This document shows positions 1 through 9,471 of a DNA stretch of 22,865 bases, in pieces. The translations under genes were made by a program, and so were the position numbers. Numbering within the stretch: the first letter of the stretch is position 1; each line of letters opens with the position of its first letter. The notes below the pieces were generated by a model. The model searched no databases. It was given only the letters and a program-made list of their open reading frames with translations, and was not told the DNA's origin. The stretch spans positions 1-22,865 of the forward strand of contig CAVIHU010000032.1 in NCBI GenBank assembly GCA_963642705.1, given 5' to 3'. The stretch comes from UBA11524 sp963642705 (GTDB taxonomy: Bacteria > Bacillota > Clostridia > Christensenellales > Aristaeellaceae).

Positions 1-63
1 TCTTTCGTTCAGGAATCCGGCGCGGTTTCCTATGTTAACTGACGGGAACGTTCAGGTGCAATC

Positions 64-119
64 TGCCCTGCGAAGCAGCCGGAGAACTCCTTCTTCTTTT
101 GCAGCTTTTTCGCAGGGCA
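64..119. repeat. Inverted repeat downstream of sbcC
   Basis: TGCCCTGCGAA (64-74) and TTCGCAGGGCA (109-119) are perfect 11-bp complementary arms around a 34-nt loop. The loop holds a smaller GGAG-AA-CTCC hairpin (81-90). The element begins about 30 nt past the sbcC stop, where a terminator would be expected, but no T-tract follows it on either strand. I therefore call it a structured inverted repeat and not a proven terminator. The right arm resembles TTCGCAGTGCA in the repeat at 13971-14015. Nothing coding is supported in 1-148. Confidence 0.5.
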
Positions 120-148
120 CCCTTGCACAAGTCGGATTTTATGTCGCC

Positions 149-3100
149 TTAAGGCCGCCACGCCGCAAAGCTGCCGCGGTCAGTCTTCCGGACAATCAGC
201 TGATTCTCGATTTCGTCCTTTAACTCGCTGACATGTGAAATAATGCCGATTTGCCGCTTGTTGCCAGCCATCTGCCTGAGGACGTTCACCGCCTCGTTTC
301 GAGCATGGTCGTCAAGCGATCCGAAGCCCTCGTCAATGAACATCACGTCCAGGTGAATCGCCGCGGTTGCCGCCTGAATCTGATCCGCCATACCGAGCGC
401 GAGCGACAGCGCCGCCATGAACGATTCGCCACCGGACAGTGTGCCGATTGTGCGCGTTTTACCAGTCACAATCGAGTACACCGCCAGGTCAAGCCCCCTG
501 TTTGCGCCGATGCCTGCCTTGTTGAGCTCCAGCAGGCGCAGCTCGAACTGGTCGCCCGACATGCTGCGGAATCTGCGATTCGCGTTCTGCAGAATGGTTT
601 CCATATATCTGCGCTGAACGTACGTCTCCAGATTCATTCGACTGCCGGTCTCGCTTCCGCTCATCAGGCTCGACAAGCGCGATGCCGTAGCGGCCGTCGC
701 ACATATTTCCGTAAACTTGTCCTGATCTGCCCGCAAATCACCCAGCACCGCTGCGTTATTCTGCCGGAGCGTCGATAGCGATTCCAGTGCCGAGGATGCT
801 TCCGTCAGCGCCTGATTCGCCGCGTCATACGCTGCCCGAAGCTGCGTCATATCCGGTTTTTCGCTCGTGCCGATGGCATTCCTCGCTGTATCACGCTGCG
901 CCGCCGCGCCCGACTGTTTCTTTTCAAACCTGCTGATTTCCGCCTGAAAGACATCCGGCTGCCGTGCATCATACGTGCGCGTCAGCGACTGCCAAGCCGC
1001 CTCCGACATGGCCGTTTCCGCCAGCATCTGCTGATATTTTCCTTCCAGCTTCGATTCTTCCCCGGACAGGCGCGGCATATCCTCCTTCAGTTGACGGATG
1101 CGTGTCTCGCACGCTGTTTTCTCCTTTTCCGCCTCCTGATGCTGCCGATCCTGCCGGTCTGCCTCCTCTTCTGCGGTCTTCAGTGCATCTCCGACGGCTG
1201 CCCGCGCCTTGAGTGCGTCCTCACGCGATGCATAGCCGCTGCGGACAATGTCCGCCCGAAGCGACGCAAGCGTATTTTCCGCCTTCGCCCGCTCGGTCGA
1301 TGACGCGCTGTCCGCCTTGCGCGCATTCTCAAGCCTTCGTTCAAGCGTCTGCTGGTTTTCCTTCGCGTCGTTCAGGCTCTTCCGCACGTTCAACAGCTCA
1401 CGCTGCTTTTCCTGTGCCGCCGCCGTTTCTGCCGTCAGCCGTTTCTCCCACTCTTGCAGGACACTCTCCGCCTCCGGCGCCGACTGCGCGTCCGTTTCCG
1501 GCAGCTCCTGACGCAGCTCCTGCAGCAGACGCTTCTCGGCCTCCTGCTGCTTCTGCTTTTTCTCCGTCAGCACGTCCTGCGCAGACCTTGACGAGGACGC
1601 CAGCTCCTCCTGCCGTTTTGCCCGTGCTTCCATCTCCGTTCGGTACTGCGTCAGCGTTTCGCGGCTGAGCTTCTGCTCATCCTGCGTCAGGCAGCACGGC
1701 GAAGGATGCTCTCTTGAGCCGCACACAGGGCAGGGCTCGCCGGTCTTGAGCTCACTGGCAAGCAGCCCGGCCTGCGCGTTCAGGAATGCCGTTCGATACG
1801 CATCATGGCTTGCCTTTGCCGCGTCATATTCGCTGCTTGCCTGACGGTACTGCGCCATCAGCTTCTCTGCCGCCGCGTCATATCGGCTGATTTCCCTGCC
1901 GTTATTCTTTAATTCGCCGAGCTGATTTTGAAGCGCTTCAAGCCGTTTTCTCTGCTGGCTGCACCGCTGCGCCTCCACCTCGGCACCCTGCAGCTCCTGC
2001 TCGTGTTTTTCCCATGCTTCCTTCTGCTGCTGCAGGCTTTCGATCTCTGCCTGCGTCGATTTCAGCTGCTTTTCTGCATCCTCTGCCTGATGCCTCGCGT
2101 TCCTCGCTTCCGTCTCCGCCGTTTTCGCGCGCTCAAACAGTTCCAGCGCCGCTTCCGTCTGCTGCATGACCTCCGCCTGTGCCGTTGCAGCTTTCGTTTT
2201 CTGTTCATCCGCCTGCTGCTTCAGCGCCTGTGCGCTTTTCGCCGCCTCACAGCACGACGGCAAACGCTCCTCCTGCCGTTTCAGCTCATTTTGCGCGTCC
2301 GTCAGCGATTTCCTTGCACGGCTGACGCTCTCATAGCGGTCATGCAGCGTCCACGCGCTGCGAATCTGCCCGATCAGTTGCCGTTTCCAGCTGATGTCCT
2401 CCGCCTGCGCTGCACATTCCGTCAGCGCCTGCTCCGCCTGCGCCAGCTCGTCGAAGCGCATTGTCATCTGCTTTGCCGCTTCCAGCTGCTTCATCCGCTC
2501 ATCGCGCTGCTTCTGCGAGGTTTCCCTGATTCGGGTCAGCTCGGTTTCCCGCTGCCTTAATTTTTCGCAGACGTCCGACAGTGCGTCAACCAACTGACCG
2601 ACAAGCTCCGGGGAGATGGTTTTCGGATTCATCACCGCGCCGCGCAGCTGACCGACCGTTTCCGCGTCCTCTGCCGTCAGCCCGTCCGTCCAGATCCGCG
2701 CCGCATGCACCCCGTACTTCGCCGCAAGTTCATTCTTCGCCGTTGCCTTGCCGCCTGCGTCTTCCTTGATTCTGTCAATCAGCCGCCGGTACAGGTCGGT
2801 TTTCAGCAGATCGCGCAGGAGCTCCGTCTTTGCATTGCTGTCCGCACGGAGAAAATTCATGAATTCTCCCTGCGCAATCATGACGACCTTGCGGAACTGA
2901 TCCGCCGTCAGCCCGACAAGCTCCTGAATCCGGGCGTTTATCTCCCACAGCTTGCCGTTGAACATCGTCCCGTCCGGCAGATATAGCTCCGCCGTTTCCG
3001 TCACGCTCTGCGGATTCGCGCCCTGCCGCTTTGCCGACCGGGTATACCTCGGCGTGCGGTGAACGCGGTAGGTCTTCTGCTGCACTTCAAACGCCAGGTC

Positions 3101-3328
3101 AACATACGGCGGATTGTCCGTGAACTGGCTGGCAAGCTCCTTCCCCCTGCCGCTGCCAACTGTGCTGACCTCACCGTAAAGTGCGAACATCAGCGCATCA
3201 AAAACAGATGTTTTGCCCGAACCGGTATCGCCGCTGATCAGGAAGAAGTCGCCGCCGCGGCTGAAGTCAATCACCGTCTTCTCCCCATACGAGCAGAACG
3301 CCTGCATCGTCAAGCAAATCGGCTTCAT
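149..3328 (-). CDS. sbcC: Exonuclease SbcC, ATPase subunit of SbcCD (Rad50-like)
   Basis: This is the large ATPase subunit of the SbcCD (Mre11-Rad50-like) nuclease, which opens hairpins and cleaves protein-blocked DNA ends in the cytoplasm. From the chosen start it has 1059 residues. It shows a Walker A loop GDTGSGKT at 33-40, long coiled-coil arms rich in Glu/Gln/Ala/Arg, a zinc hook CPVC with Cys533 and Cys536, the ABC signature LSGGES near 964, and a Walker B stretch ending FIDEGFGSLD near 1000. The order N-ATPase, coil, hook, coil, C-ATPase is complete. The frame opens 29 codons upstream, but ATG 3328 is preferred because AGGAGG lies 6 nt upstream, because the homologous start (MKPICLTMQAF) begins there, and because its ATG overlaps the sbcD stop as ATGA. 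It is the last gene of the seven-gene run. Confidence 0.97.
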   Translation of the reverse strand: MKPICLTMQAFCSYGEKTVIDFSRGGDFFLISGDTGSGKTSVFDALMFALYGEVSTVGSGRGKELASQFTDNPPYVDLAFEVQQKTYRVHRTPRYTRSAKRQGANPQSVTETAELYLPDGTMFNGKLWEINARIQELVGLTADQFRKVVMIAQGEFMNFLRADSNAKTELLRDLLKTDLYRRLIDRIKEDAGGKATAKNELAAKYGVHAARIWTDGLTAEDAETVGQLRGAVMNPKTISPELVGQLVDALSDVCEKLRQRETELTRIRETSQKQRDERMKQLEAAKQMTMRFDELAQAEQALTECAAQAEDISWKRQLIGQIRSAWTLHDRYESVSRARKSLTDAQNELKRQEERLPSCCEAAKSAQALKQQADEQKTKAATAQAEVMQQTEAALELFERAKTAETEARNARHQAEDAEKQLKSTQAEIESLQQQKEAWEKHEQELQGAEVEAQRCSQQRKRLEALQNQLGELKNNGREISRYDAAAEKLMAQYRQASSEYDAAKASHDAYRTAFLNAQAGLLASELKTGEPCPVCGSREHPSPCCLTQDEQKLSRETLTQYRTEMEARAKRQEELASSSRSAQDVLTEKKQKQQEAEKRLLQELRQELPETDAQSAPEAESVLQEWEKRLTAETAAAQEKQRELLNVRKSLNDAKENQQTLERRLENARKADSASSTERAKAENTLASLRADIVRSGYASREDALKARAAVGDALKTAEEEADRQDRQHQEAEKEKTACETRIRQLKEDMPRLSGEESKLEGKYQQMLAETAMSEAAWQSLTRTYDARQPDVFQAEISRFEKKQSGAAAQRDTARNAIGTSEKPDMTQLRAAYDAANQALTEASSALESLSTLRQNNAAVLGDLRADQDKFTEICATAATASRLSSLMSGSETGSRMNLETYVQRRYMETILQNANRRFRSMSGDQFELRLLELNKAGIGANRGLDLAVYSIVTGKTRTIGTLSGGESFMAALSLALGMADQIQAATAAIHLDVMFIDEGFGSLDDHARNEAVNVLRQMAGNKRQIGIISHVSELKDEIENQLIVRKTDRGSFAAWRP

Positions 3329-4479
3329 AGGCTTTCCTCCTGCAAGGTGTTGATGATTTCCCGAAGCAGCGTCCGCTCCTCCTCCTTCAGCCGACCGGCA
3401 GCGAACTGCATGCACAGCTCATAGGGAGACATCGACGGCAGCGCCTCTGCCGACACTTCCGGCAGGGCGAACTCCTCCACATCTCTGCGCAGCTCCAGCA
3501 TGTTCGGATAGGACTGCCGCAGGACTTCCCGCAGTCGCGTCATTTCCTCCGCCGACGCGTCCGTGAGCTGAATGGCGACATAATCGCAGCTCTGGCCAGC
3601 CGTCACTTCCTGCTTTGTGCCCTTGATTTTCCTGACAAGGCGCGGCGGATGAAGCGGCAGCCTTGTCACCTGCACATTTCCCTTTTCGCCCAGTGACACC
3701 ATCAGCACGCCTTTCTCCTGTCCCTCCTCGCTCAGGGAGTATGCCATCGGCGTGCCGCAGTAGCGCATCGTCTCGCCGCCTGCCTTCATCGGCTTATGCA
3801 GATGTCCGAGTGCCGCATAGTCGAATCCGCTGATAACGGACGATGGGATGACATCGACATTTCCGACCTGCTTCACCTCATTCTCCGCGCGCTCAACCGA
3901 ATCCGCGTCGCCGCCGTCCGGCAGAAAGAACTGATGGCTGACAAGCACGTTGCGCTCCGCCGGATTCACCTCTGCCGTTGCCAAAAGACGCCGGTACGCC
4001 TCTGCATAGCTGAGGTTATCGCCGTTGTCCTTCGCGCCGACAATCGGGCGAACCATTCCCGGACGCACAAACGGCAGGAGGTAGAAATTCACCGCGCCGT
4101 ATTCATCCCGAAGCGCCACGCGCTCGATTTTTTCGCCCTCACGCATCGGCGGATTGCCAATCATCCAGATTTTCTGCCCCTGCAGCTCCTCACGGAAGAG
4201 ATCCAGCCGCTGCGGACTGTCGTGATTGCCGGAAATGACCAGAATCGCCGCATCCGGAACGCCCCTGCGGAGCATACCGAGGAAATCATCAAGCAGTGCG
4301 ACCGCCTCCACCGACGGAATGGAGCGGTCATACACGTCGCCCGCAATGACGACAGCATCCGGCTGACGCTTCTCGGCAAGCCGCGCGATCTCCGTCAGCA
4401 CCGTCCGCTGATCCTCGAGGAGGTCGCGGTCGTAGAGTTTCGCGCCGATATGAAGGTCGGAAAGATGAAAGAAAAGCAT
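3325..4479 (-). CDS. sbcD: Exonuclease SbcD, nuclease subunit of SbcCD (Mre11-like)
   Basis: This is the metal-dependent nuclease partner of SbcC, 384 residues. The calcineurin-like phosphoesterase motifs are all visible in order: DLHIG with Asp8 and His10, GDVYDR with Asp48, GNHD with Asn85 and His86, a VSHQFF stretch near 170 and GHLHKP near 215. The remaining residues form the capping and C-terminal SbcC-binding region. Its start lies 1 nt after the holA stop and its TGA overlaps the sbcC ATG, so translation is probably coupled and the two subunits made together. A GAGGGG sequence before ATG 4479 serves as ribosome binding site. No key residue appears to be missing. Confidence 0.97.
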   Translation of the reverse strand: MLFFHLSDLHIGAKLYDRDLLEDQRTVLTEIARLAEKRQPDAVVIAGDVYDRSIPSVEAVALLDDFLGMLRRGVPDAAILVISGNHDSPQRLDLFREELQGQKIWMIGNPPMREGEKIERVALRDEYGAVNFYLLPFVRPGMVRPIVGAKDNGDNLSYAEAYRRLLATAEVNPAERNVLVSHQFFLPDGGDADSVERAENEVKQVGNVDVIPSSVISGFDYAALGHLHKPMKAGGETMRYCGTPMAYSLSEEGQEKGVLMVSLGEKGNVQVTRLPLHPPRLVRKIKGTKQEVTAGQSCDYVAIQLTDASAEEMTRLREVLRQSYPNMLELRRDVEEFALPEVSAEALPSMSPYELCMQFAAGRLKEEERTLLREIINTLQEESL

Positions 4480-4480
4480 G

Positions 4481-5485
4481 TTAATTTCCCCTCAGCGCGA
4501 GCAGCGACAGGATCGCCGTTTCGACCGCGCCGTCCTCGTTGTATTGTCCGCTCTTGACGTTGTATTCCGTATTCAGGCAAATCTGTACGCCCTCCCGTGC
4601 CTGCGCGAGCGTGTATCCGTCCGCCTGACGGATGGTGCGTTCCGCCGCGAAGGGCGCGATGCCGAGCTTCTGCGTGATTTCGTTCCGGCGAAGGTTTTCC
4701 GCCTGCATCAGCTTCACATGCATCATCAGCCGGTACTGCCTGAGCAGCATTGCGAGGATGCCGAGGCGTTCCTGCCCGTTCAGCAGCATATCGCGAAACA
4801 GCCGCAGCGACTTCGCGCGCTGTCCGGCGACCACCGCATCCACCATCTCAAACACCGTACATTCGATGGAGCGCGTCGCCGCTGTGCGAACATCCTCTTC
4901 GGTGATGACATCGCGGTCGCCGGCAAGCGCCGTCAGCTTTGCGATTTCCGTGCGCAGCAGCGCCGTGTCCGTCCCGACCGTGAACGACAGCAGCGACGCG
5001 ACCTGCGGCGAGCAGCTCTTGCCGTCCTTGCGGAATACGCTGACAATCCAGTTGTTCAGCTCCGCCTCGCTCAGCGGCTCGAACGACACGATATTGCCGT
5101 TCTTCTTCACCGCGTTGTACAGCTTCTTGCGTTTGTCCGCCTTGCCGCGCACGTAGAGAATCAGCACGCACGTTTCCGGCATGTTCGGCAGGTAGCTCAG
5201 CAGCTTCTCGTCCGCCTCGCTGCGTCCCGACGCGCCGTTGATTTCGCGCACAAGCACCAGCCGCCTGTCCGCCATCAGCGGAAATGTCTCGCACGACGCG
5301 ATGATATCATCCGCCGGCGGGTTTTCCAGCACCGTCTCGTTGAGCTCCTCCAGACCGGCAGGAAGCATCGCCTTGCGCAGCGCCGTCAGCGCCGCCGCCT
5401 TGATGTTTTCCTCCACGCCCTCAAACATGTATACGCCGCTGATTTTCCCGGCCTTGATCGCCTGTGTAAATTCCTTCCGGTTCAT
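4481..5485 (-). CDS. holA: DNA polymerase III delta subunit
   Basis: HolA opens the beta sliding clamp as part of the clamp loader. This 334-residue protein has the family layout: an N-terminal AAA+-like domain beginning EFTQAIKAGKISGVYMFEG without a functional P-loop, a central segment ending near the SECTVFEMVDAVV-like stretch (here RSIECTVFEMVDAV), and a C-terminal helical collar with LLRQYRLMMHVK. ATG 5485 overlaps the comEC stop (ATGA), and sbcD starts 1 nt after the stop. In many Bacillota holA lies just after comEC, which supports both calls. Confidence 0.95.
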   Translation of the reverse strand: MNRKEFTQAIKAGKISGVYMFEGVEENIKAAALTALRKAMLPAGLEELNETVLENPPADDIIASCETFPLMADRRLVLVREINGASGRSEADEKLLSYLPNMPETCVLILYVRGKADKRKKLYNAVKKNGNIVSFEPLSEAELNNWIVSVFRKDGKSCSPQVASLLSFTVGTDTALLRTEIAKLTALAGDRDVITEEDVRTAATRSIECTVFEMVDAVVAGQRAKSLRLFRDMLLNGQERLGILAMLLRQYRLMMHVKLMQAENLRRNEITQKLGIAPFAAERTIRQADGYTLAQAREGVQICLNTEYNVKSGQYNEDGAVETAILSLLALRGN

Positions 5486-7770
5486 TTTGCCCTCACATAT
5501 GCTTCAATCGTGTAGCCGCCGTCCTTCATCCGCACCGTCAGCGCGCCGTCCTCCTCGGTCGCGTAGACATCCGCGTCCGTCAGGCTCCTGATATACGCTG
5601 CGGCGTTTTCCCTGTCCGTTGACACAAGCACGGCTTCCGGCTGAATCGCCGCCAGCAGCTCCGCGGTCGTGCCGTTCTTCGCGCCGTGATGCGCCGCCTT
5701 GATGATATCCGCCTCGACCACGGCGTATTGCCCGTAGGCGGATGTCAGGTCGCCCATCAGCAGCATCGACACGCCCTCTGATTCCGAAAGCAGCGCCATC
5801 GAGCCCTCGTTCAGGTCGGAAAAGGTTCGCGCGTCATCCGGCCACAGCACCGTGAATGTGCCGCCCGACCATGCAATCACATCGCCGCGCGTGACGGTTT
5901 CGATGCTTGTCCCCTGCTTTTCCAGCCGCTCCATGAGTGTGCGAACGTTCTCCGCCACGTTCTCGTTCAATCCGCCCTCCGGCAGAACGCACCGGTCGAT
6001 TCGGATGCCGTCCTCCAGCAAATCCGCCAGACCGCCTGCATGGTCGCTGTGCAGATGCGTCAGCACGAGCAGCTCGACATGCAGCTTCTCCGCCTGCAGG
6101 TACGACACGAGGTCGCTGCCGTTTTCGCCCGTATCCACGATCACTGCGGAATCATCATGCTGGAGAATCGCCGCGTCCGCGTCCCCGACATCGAGCTGAA
6201 TGTACTTCGTGCCGTCCGTCCTGACCGGCAGGAGAATCGTCAGCATCAGCGCCATGCCGACCGCGAACACCGGCAGTCGCTTCAGGCGATTCTTCCACCG
6301 GTTTTTGTCCTTCCCGAACGGCAGCAGCGCCAACCACACCAGCACCCAGCCGATGCACACCCGGATATCCGGCTGCTTCGTCCTCAGCACCGGCGAATAT
6401 TGTCCGAGCCAGTCAACCGCATTGAGCAGTACGCTGCTGACCGCCCCTGCCGCCATGCCGGGCAGCACCGCCGCCAGCGGAATCACCATCAGGAGCAGCA
6501 CCACCCAATCCAGCGTCATCAGCGCATTCATCAGCAGGAACAGCAGCGCATTCGCAGCGATGCCAAACATCGGGATGGCGCCGAAGAAATACAGCTCCGG
6601 CAGCAGCACGCCGAACTGCGCCGCCGCGGACGCCGCCGCCATATCCAGCACGCGCGTGACGACCGTCACCCTGGGGCGTTCCTCATGATTCGTCCGCATG
6701 AGGATGCCGCAGAGGGCGAACATCGCGCCGTATGTCATCTGAAACGATGCCGTCAGCAGCTGCAGGGGCGTAAACACGAGCTGCACGATCGCCGATGCGC
6801 ACAGCACATGCAGCATCATCACCCGCCGATGGCGCAGCGACCCCCAGCTGATGAAGCCCCATAGCAGCACCGCGCGAATCGCCGGCGCATTGCCGCCCGT
6901 CAGGAACGCGTAGAGCAGGAGCAGCACAAAGGTCAGCGCCATTCGGAGCTTCCGACGGTGCATCGGGCGCATCAGCAGCGCAAGCATCGCCGTCAGGATG
7001 CCGACATGATACCCCGATACTGACAGAATGTGCGCAATGCCCAGCCGCCGGAACTGCTCAACATTTTCCTCCGGCATTTCGCTGCGCATACCCAGCAGCA
7101 CCGCCGATGCCAGCTGACCGCCTTCCTCGCCGCAGAGCGATTTCAGTCTGTCCGAGAGCATCCGCCGGATTCGTGCCGTCAGCCCATACAGAGAAAGCCC
7201 GTCCGGCATCACCTGCAGTTCCGATGCGCCGTACAGGCCAAAGCTCATGTTCCTTTCAAGCAGGTACTCGTTGAAGTCAAAGCCGTACGGATTCCGCCGC
7301 GCCTGCGGATGATACACCTTCGATGCCGCCGAAATGCGAGCGCCTGCCGTCAGCTCCTCCGGCATCGTTTCGCCGCTGTCGAGATAATACGTCCAGTAAG
7401 CGCCGGAGGACACGCGCTCACCGTCCAGCGTCACGTCCCGGAGAATCACGCGCACCTGACCGCGGTCCTCCCGAAGCTCCGCCTCCTCGACAATGCCCGT
7501 CACCTGTACGCTGCCCTCAGCCGGGCGCACAGGATTCATCGCGCCGTACCCCAGAGCCGCGCCGAGCACAAGCACCAGCATCAGGCTCGCAAACAGCCGG
7601 ACTCGTTTGACCGCGAGCAGCAGCAGGCACGGCACAGCCGCCCACAGCAGCAGCGTCAGCGCGGACAGCGGCGCATGAAAGCCCGCCAGCAGCCCAACCG
7701 CCAGCAGCAGCGCCGATAACGGCAGAAAGGACAGGTGCAGCAATGCCCTGTCCCTGCCCGCATTAAACAC
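5482..7770 (-). CDS. comEC: ComEC/Rec2 DNA internalization protein
   Basis: ComEC is the membrane channel that carries single-stranded DNA into the cytoplasm in natural transformation. The protein has about 760 residues: hydrophobic N-terminal segments, a beta-rich periplasmic-type (DUF4131-like) part, a multi-pass Competence domain starting around QLASAVLLGMRSEMPEENVEQ with the hallmark HILSVSGYHVG, and a C-terminal MBL-fold domain with LTHLHSDHAGG and AAHHGAKNG. All parts look intact. The start is uncertain. The frame opens at 7827, inside the preceding MBL gene. GTG 7770 overlaps that gene's stop and is my choice, TTG 7743 is also possible, and the ATG codons at 7827 and 7803 have no visible ribosome binding site. 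No other late competence genes (comEA, comF, pilins) are in the window, so DNA uptake is not shown. Confidence 0.93.
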   Translation of the reverse strand: MFNAGRDRALLHLSFLPLSALLLAVGLLAGFHAPLSALTLLLWAAVPCLLLLAVKRVRLFASLMLVLVLGAALGYGAMNPVRPAEGSVQVTGIVEEAELREDRGQVRVILRDVTLDGERVSSGAYWTYYLDSGETMPEELTAGARISAASKVYHPQARRNPYGFDFNEYLLERNMSFGLYGASELQVMPDGLSLYGLTARIRRMLSDRLKSLCGEEGGQLASAVLLGMRSEMPEENVEQFRRLGIAHILSVSGYHVGILTAMLALLMRPMHRRKLRMALTFVLLLLYAFLTGGNAPAIRAVLLWGFISWGSLRHRRVMMLHVLCASAIVQLVFTPLQLLTASFQMTYGAMFALCGILMRTNHEERPRVTVVTRVLDMAAASAAAQFGVLLPELYFFGAIPMFGIAANALLFLLMNALMTLDWVVLLLMVIPLAAVLPGMAAGAVSSVLLNAVDWLGQYSPVLRTKQPDIRVCIGWVLVWLALLPFGKDKNRWKNRLKRLPVFAVGMALMLTILLPVRTDGTKYIQLDVGDADAAILQHDDSAVIVDTGENGSDLVSYLQAEKLHVELLVLTHLHSDHAGGLADLLEDGIRIDRCVLPEGGLNENVAENVRTLMERLEKQGTSIETVTRGDVIAWSGGTFTVLWPDDARTFSDLNEGSMALLSESEGVSMLLMGDLTSAYGQYAVVEADIIKAAHHGAKNGTTAELLAAIQPEAVLVSTDRENAAAYIRSLTDADVYATEEDGALTVRMKDGGYTIEAYVRAK

Positions 7771-8482
7771 GGTACACCGCGCCGATTCGCGCCAGCTCCG
7801 CATCCGTGCGAATTGCGCGCGCCTCACGGAGCAGCGTTTCCGGGTCGATGTTCGGATTGAGATGCGTAATCACCAGATGACGAACGTTCGCCGCCTTCGC
7901 CAGCAGCGCCGCCTTTTCAGCGGACAGATGCGGCAGCTTTTCGTTCCATCTTGCCGCCGGAAACAGCCCGTCCGCAAGGAGCAAATCGGCATCCTGCGCA
8001 AATTCCGCCAGGCTGTCCGTTGTGTTTGTATCGCCGGTATAGCAAATCGTCTTCCGTCCGTCCGAAATCCGCAGCATCACGCCCGGTACCGGATGACGCG
8101 CCGCAAACACATTCACCGTCCACTCGCCGATTTTCAGCGTGTCGCCCGGCAGCATGTCATGAAGCGCAACGCTGCCGTCCTGCATGACAATTCTGCGGAT
8201 CGCGGACGATTCATCGACCGGCGCGTACACATGGAGCGGCTTTTTCGCGCATACCTGCAGGCGGAACAAAAGCGGCAGCACATCGCTGCAATGGTCATAA
8301 TGCCAGTGAGAAAGCAGCAGCGCGTCGAGCGACTCCGGCATCATCATCGCGGTCAGGCGGCTGAGCGTGCCTGTGCCGAGGTCAAGCGCCGCGCTCGTGC
8401 TTTCGCCGCGCAGCAGGTAGCCCGATGTGGCGCCCAGTGCCGCCGGAAAGGGGCCGTTCATGCCAAGGATGGTCAATTCCAT
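7763..8482 (-). CDS. MBL-fold metal-dependent hydrolase (RNase Z / YhfI-like)
   Basis: This is a compact 239-residue metallo-beta-lactamase-fold hydrolase, probably cytoplasmic. The signature is HWHYDH at 59-64, followed by His130 in AARHPVPG, Asp151 in CYTGDT and His207 in VITHLNP, which together would bind two metal ions. The N-terminus MELTILGMNGPFP is typical of the RNase Z/phosphodiesterase-like branch such as B. subtilis YhfI. The length and the absence of an RNase Z exosite arm argue against tRNA 3' processing, and the substrate is unknown. The frame extends 41 codons upstream into the previous gene, but ATG 8482 has GGAGG upstream and gives the normal N-terminus. The TAA overlaps the proposed comEC GTG start. 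Confidence 0.88.
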   Translation of the reverse strand: MELTILGMNGPFPAALGATSGYLLRGESTSAALDLGTGTLSRLTAMMMPESLDALLLSHWHYDHCSDVLPLLFRLQVCAKKPLHVYAPVDESSAIRRIVMQDGSVALHDMLPGDTLKIGEWTVNVFAARHPVPGVMLRISDGRKTICYTGDTNTTDSLAEFAQDADLLLADGLFPAARWNEKLPHLSAEKAALLAKAANVRHLVITHLNPNIDPETLLREARAIRTDAELARIGAVYRV

Positions 8483-8520
8483 CGTGTCACCCTCCAACAA
8501 GCTGTTTCGTTTGCCGCAAA

Positions 8521-9351
8521 TCAACCAACCGCGTTGTCGGCGGTTTCCTGCTGCATGGTTTCCCAGACCGACTGCTGATCCTGCGTGAAGCTCTGGTCGA
8601 GCCATAGCGGCGCGGCGGTGCTCTGGTCATACGAAACCGTCAGCTGCACAAGCACAACCGCGTACTTCATGCCGGTCACGTCTGCCGTCTTGCCGAGCCG
8701 CACCTTCTTGCCGTCAAAGCGGCTTGTGCCGAGCGACATGGCGGATTCCGCCGTGCCCGCAACATAGACCGCGGCATGCTGAATCTCGCCCTCCGCCGTC
8801 AGCTCCGCAGAAACCGTCAGCTGACCGTTGCTCAGCCTGAACGTGACATAGCCCAGCTGTAAATCGCCCGACACCATCGGCACAATCACCGGTTGCTGAC
8901 CCATGGCGCTCAGGTTGAGCACATACGCCTCGCGCGGCGAAGAGACACCGCTGATATCTGACAGCGGCAGTCCGGCGCTCGTCACGTTGGTATCGGTCAT
9001 GCGCGGCTTGACGCGCTGCACCTGCAGGGTATAGGTGCCGTCCGGCGTGGTCAGGGTGACCTGATACATCGTCTGCGTACCGCTCAGTGGCAGATAAATG
9101 TCCTCGGAGGAAAATGCACCGCTGCACTCGCCGTAGCCGCGCTGATAAACCATGCCGCCCCATTCGTCAACCACGGCAAGCGTCACGTCGCCCGTCGCCT
9201 GGAGCGTACAGGTGACGCGCAGATAGCCCTGGTCGCTGGTCACGGCGGTGACCTGCGCCGCATCGACCGTGCAGACATCCTCGGCGAGGGCTGCTGTCAT
9301 CGTCAGCAGGATGAGCAGAAGCATCAACAGAAGCAGATGAATTTGTTTCAT
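8521..9351 (-). CDS. Exported protein of unknown function
   Basis: I do not recognise this family. The 276-residue protein starts with a clear signal peptide: MKQIH, then a run of Leu/Ile/Met, then an ALA|ED cleavage site near residue 23. There is no lipobox Cys. The mature part is rich in Thr, Val, Ser and Gly, with alternating patterns suggesting beta-sandwich domains, and no catalytic motif was seen. The C-terminal 30 residues are Gln/Asp rich. GTG 9360 is in frame, but ATG 9351 has AGGGG at about 8 nt and is preferred. It sits between the GrpE-like coiled-coil gene (120-nt gap) and the MBL hydrolase gene (38-nt gap), apparently in one operon, which gives no obvious functional hint. Confidence 0.75.
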   Translation of the reverse strand: MKQIHLLLLMLLLILLTMTAALAEDVCTVDAAQVTAVTSDQGYLRVTCTLQATGDVTLAVVDEWGGMVYQRGYGECSGAFSSEDIYLPLSGTQTMYQVTLTTPDGTYTLQVQRVKPRMTDTNVTSAGLPLSDISGVSSPREAYVLNLSAMGQQPVIVPMVSGDLQLGYVTFRLSNGQLTVSAELTAEGEIQHAAVYVAGTAESAMSLGTSRFDGKKVRLGKTADVTGMKYAVVLVQLTVSYDQSTAAPLWLDQSFTQDQQSVWETMQQETADNAVG

Positions 9352-9471
9352 GGTCTTCACCCCTGATTTTCCCCTTCATGGAAGTTCTGGATCTTCAATC
9401 CACCTAACTAACGTTTGAGGAAGGGATTTTCTTTCTTCATCCAATGTTTTTCTTCTGTTTGGGGAACCTCC

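Noticed and set aside
9352..9471. 22-codon TTG-start or 10-codon ATG-start leader peptide after the GrpE-like gene
   Set aside because: The GGAGG is about 22 nt from the TTG, too far for initiation, and the ATG has no ribosome binding site. Kept only as a point to check.
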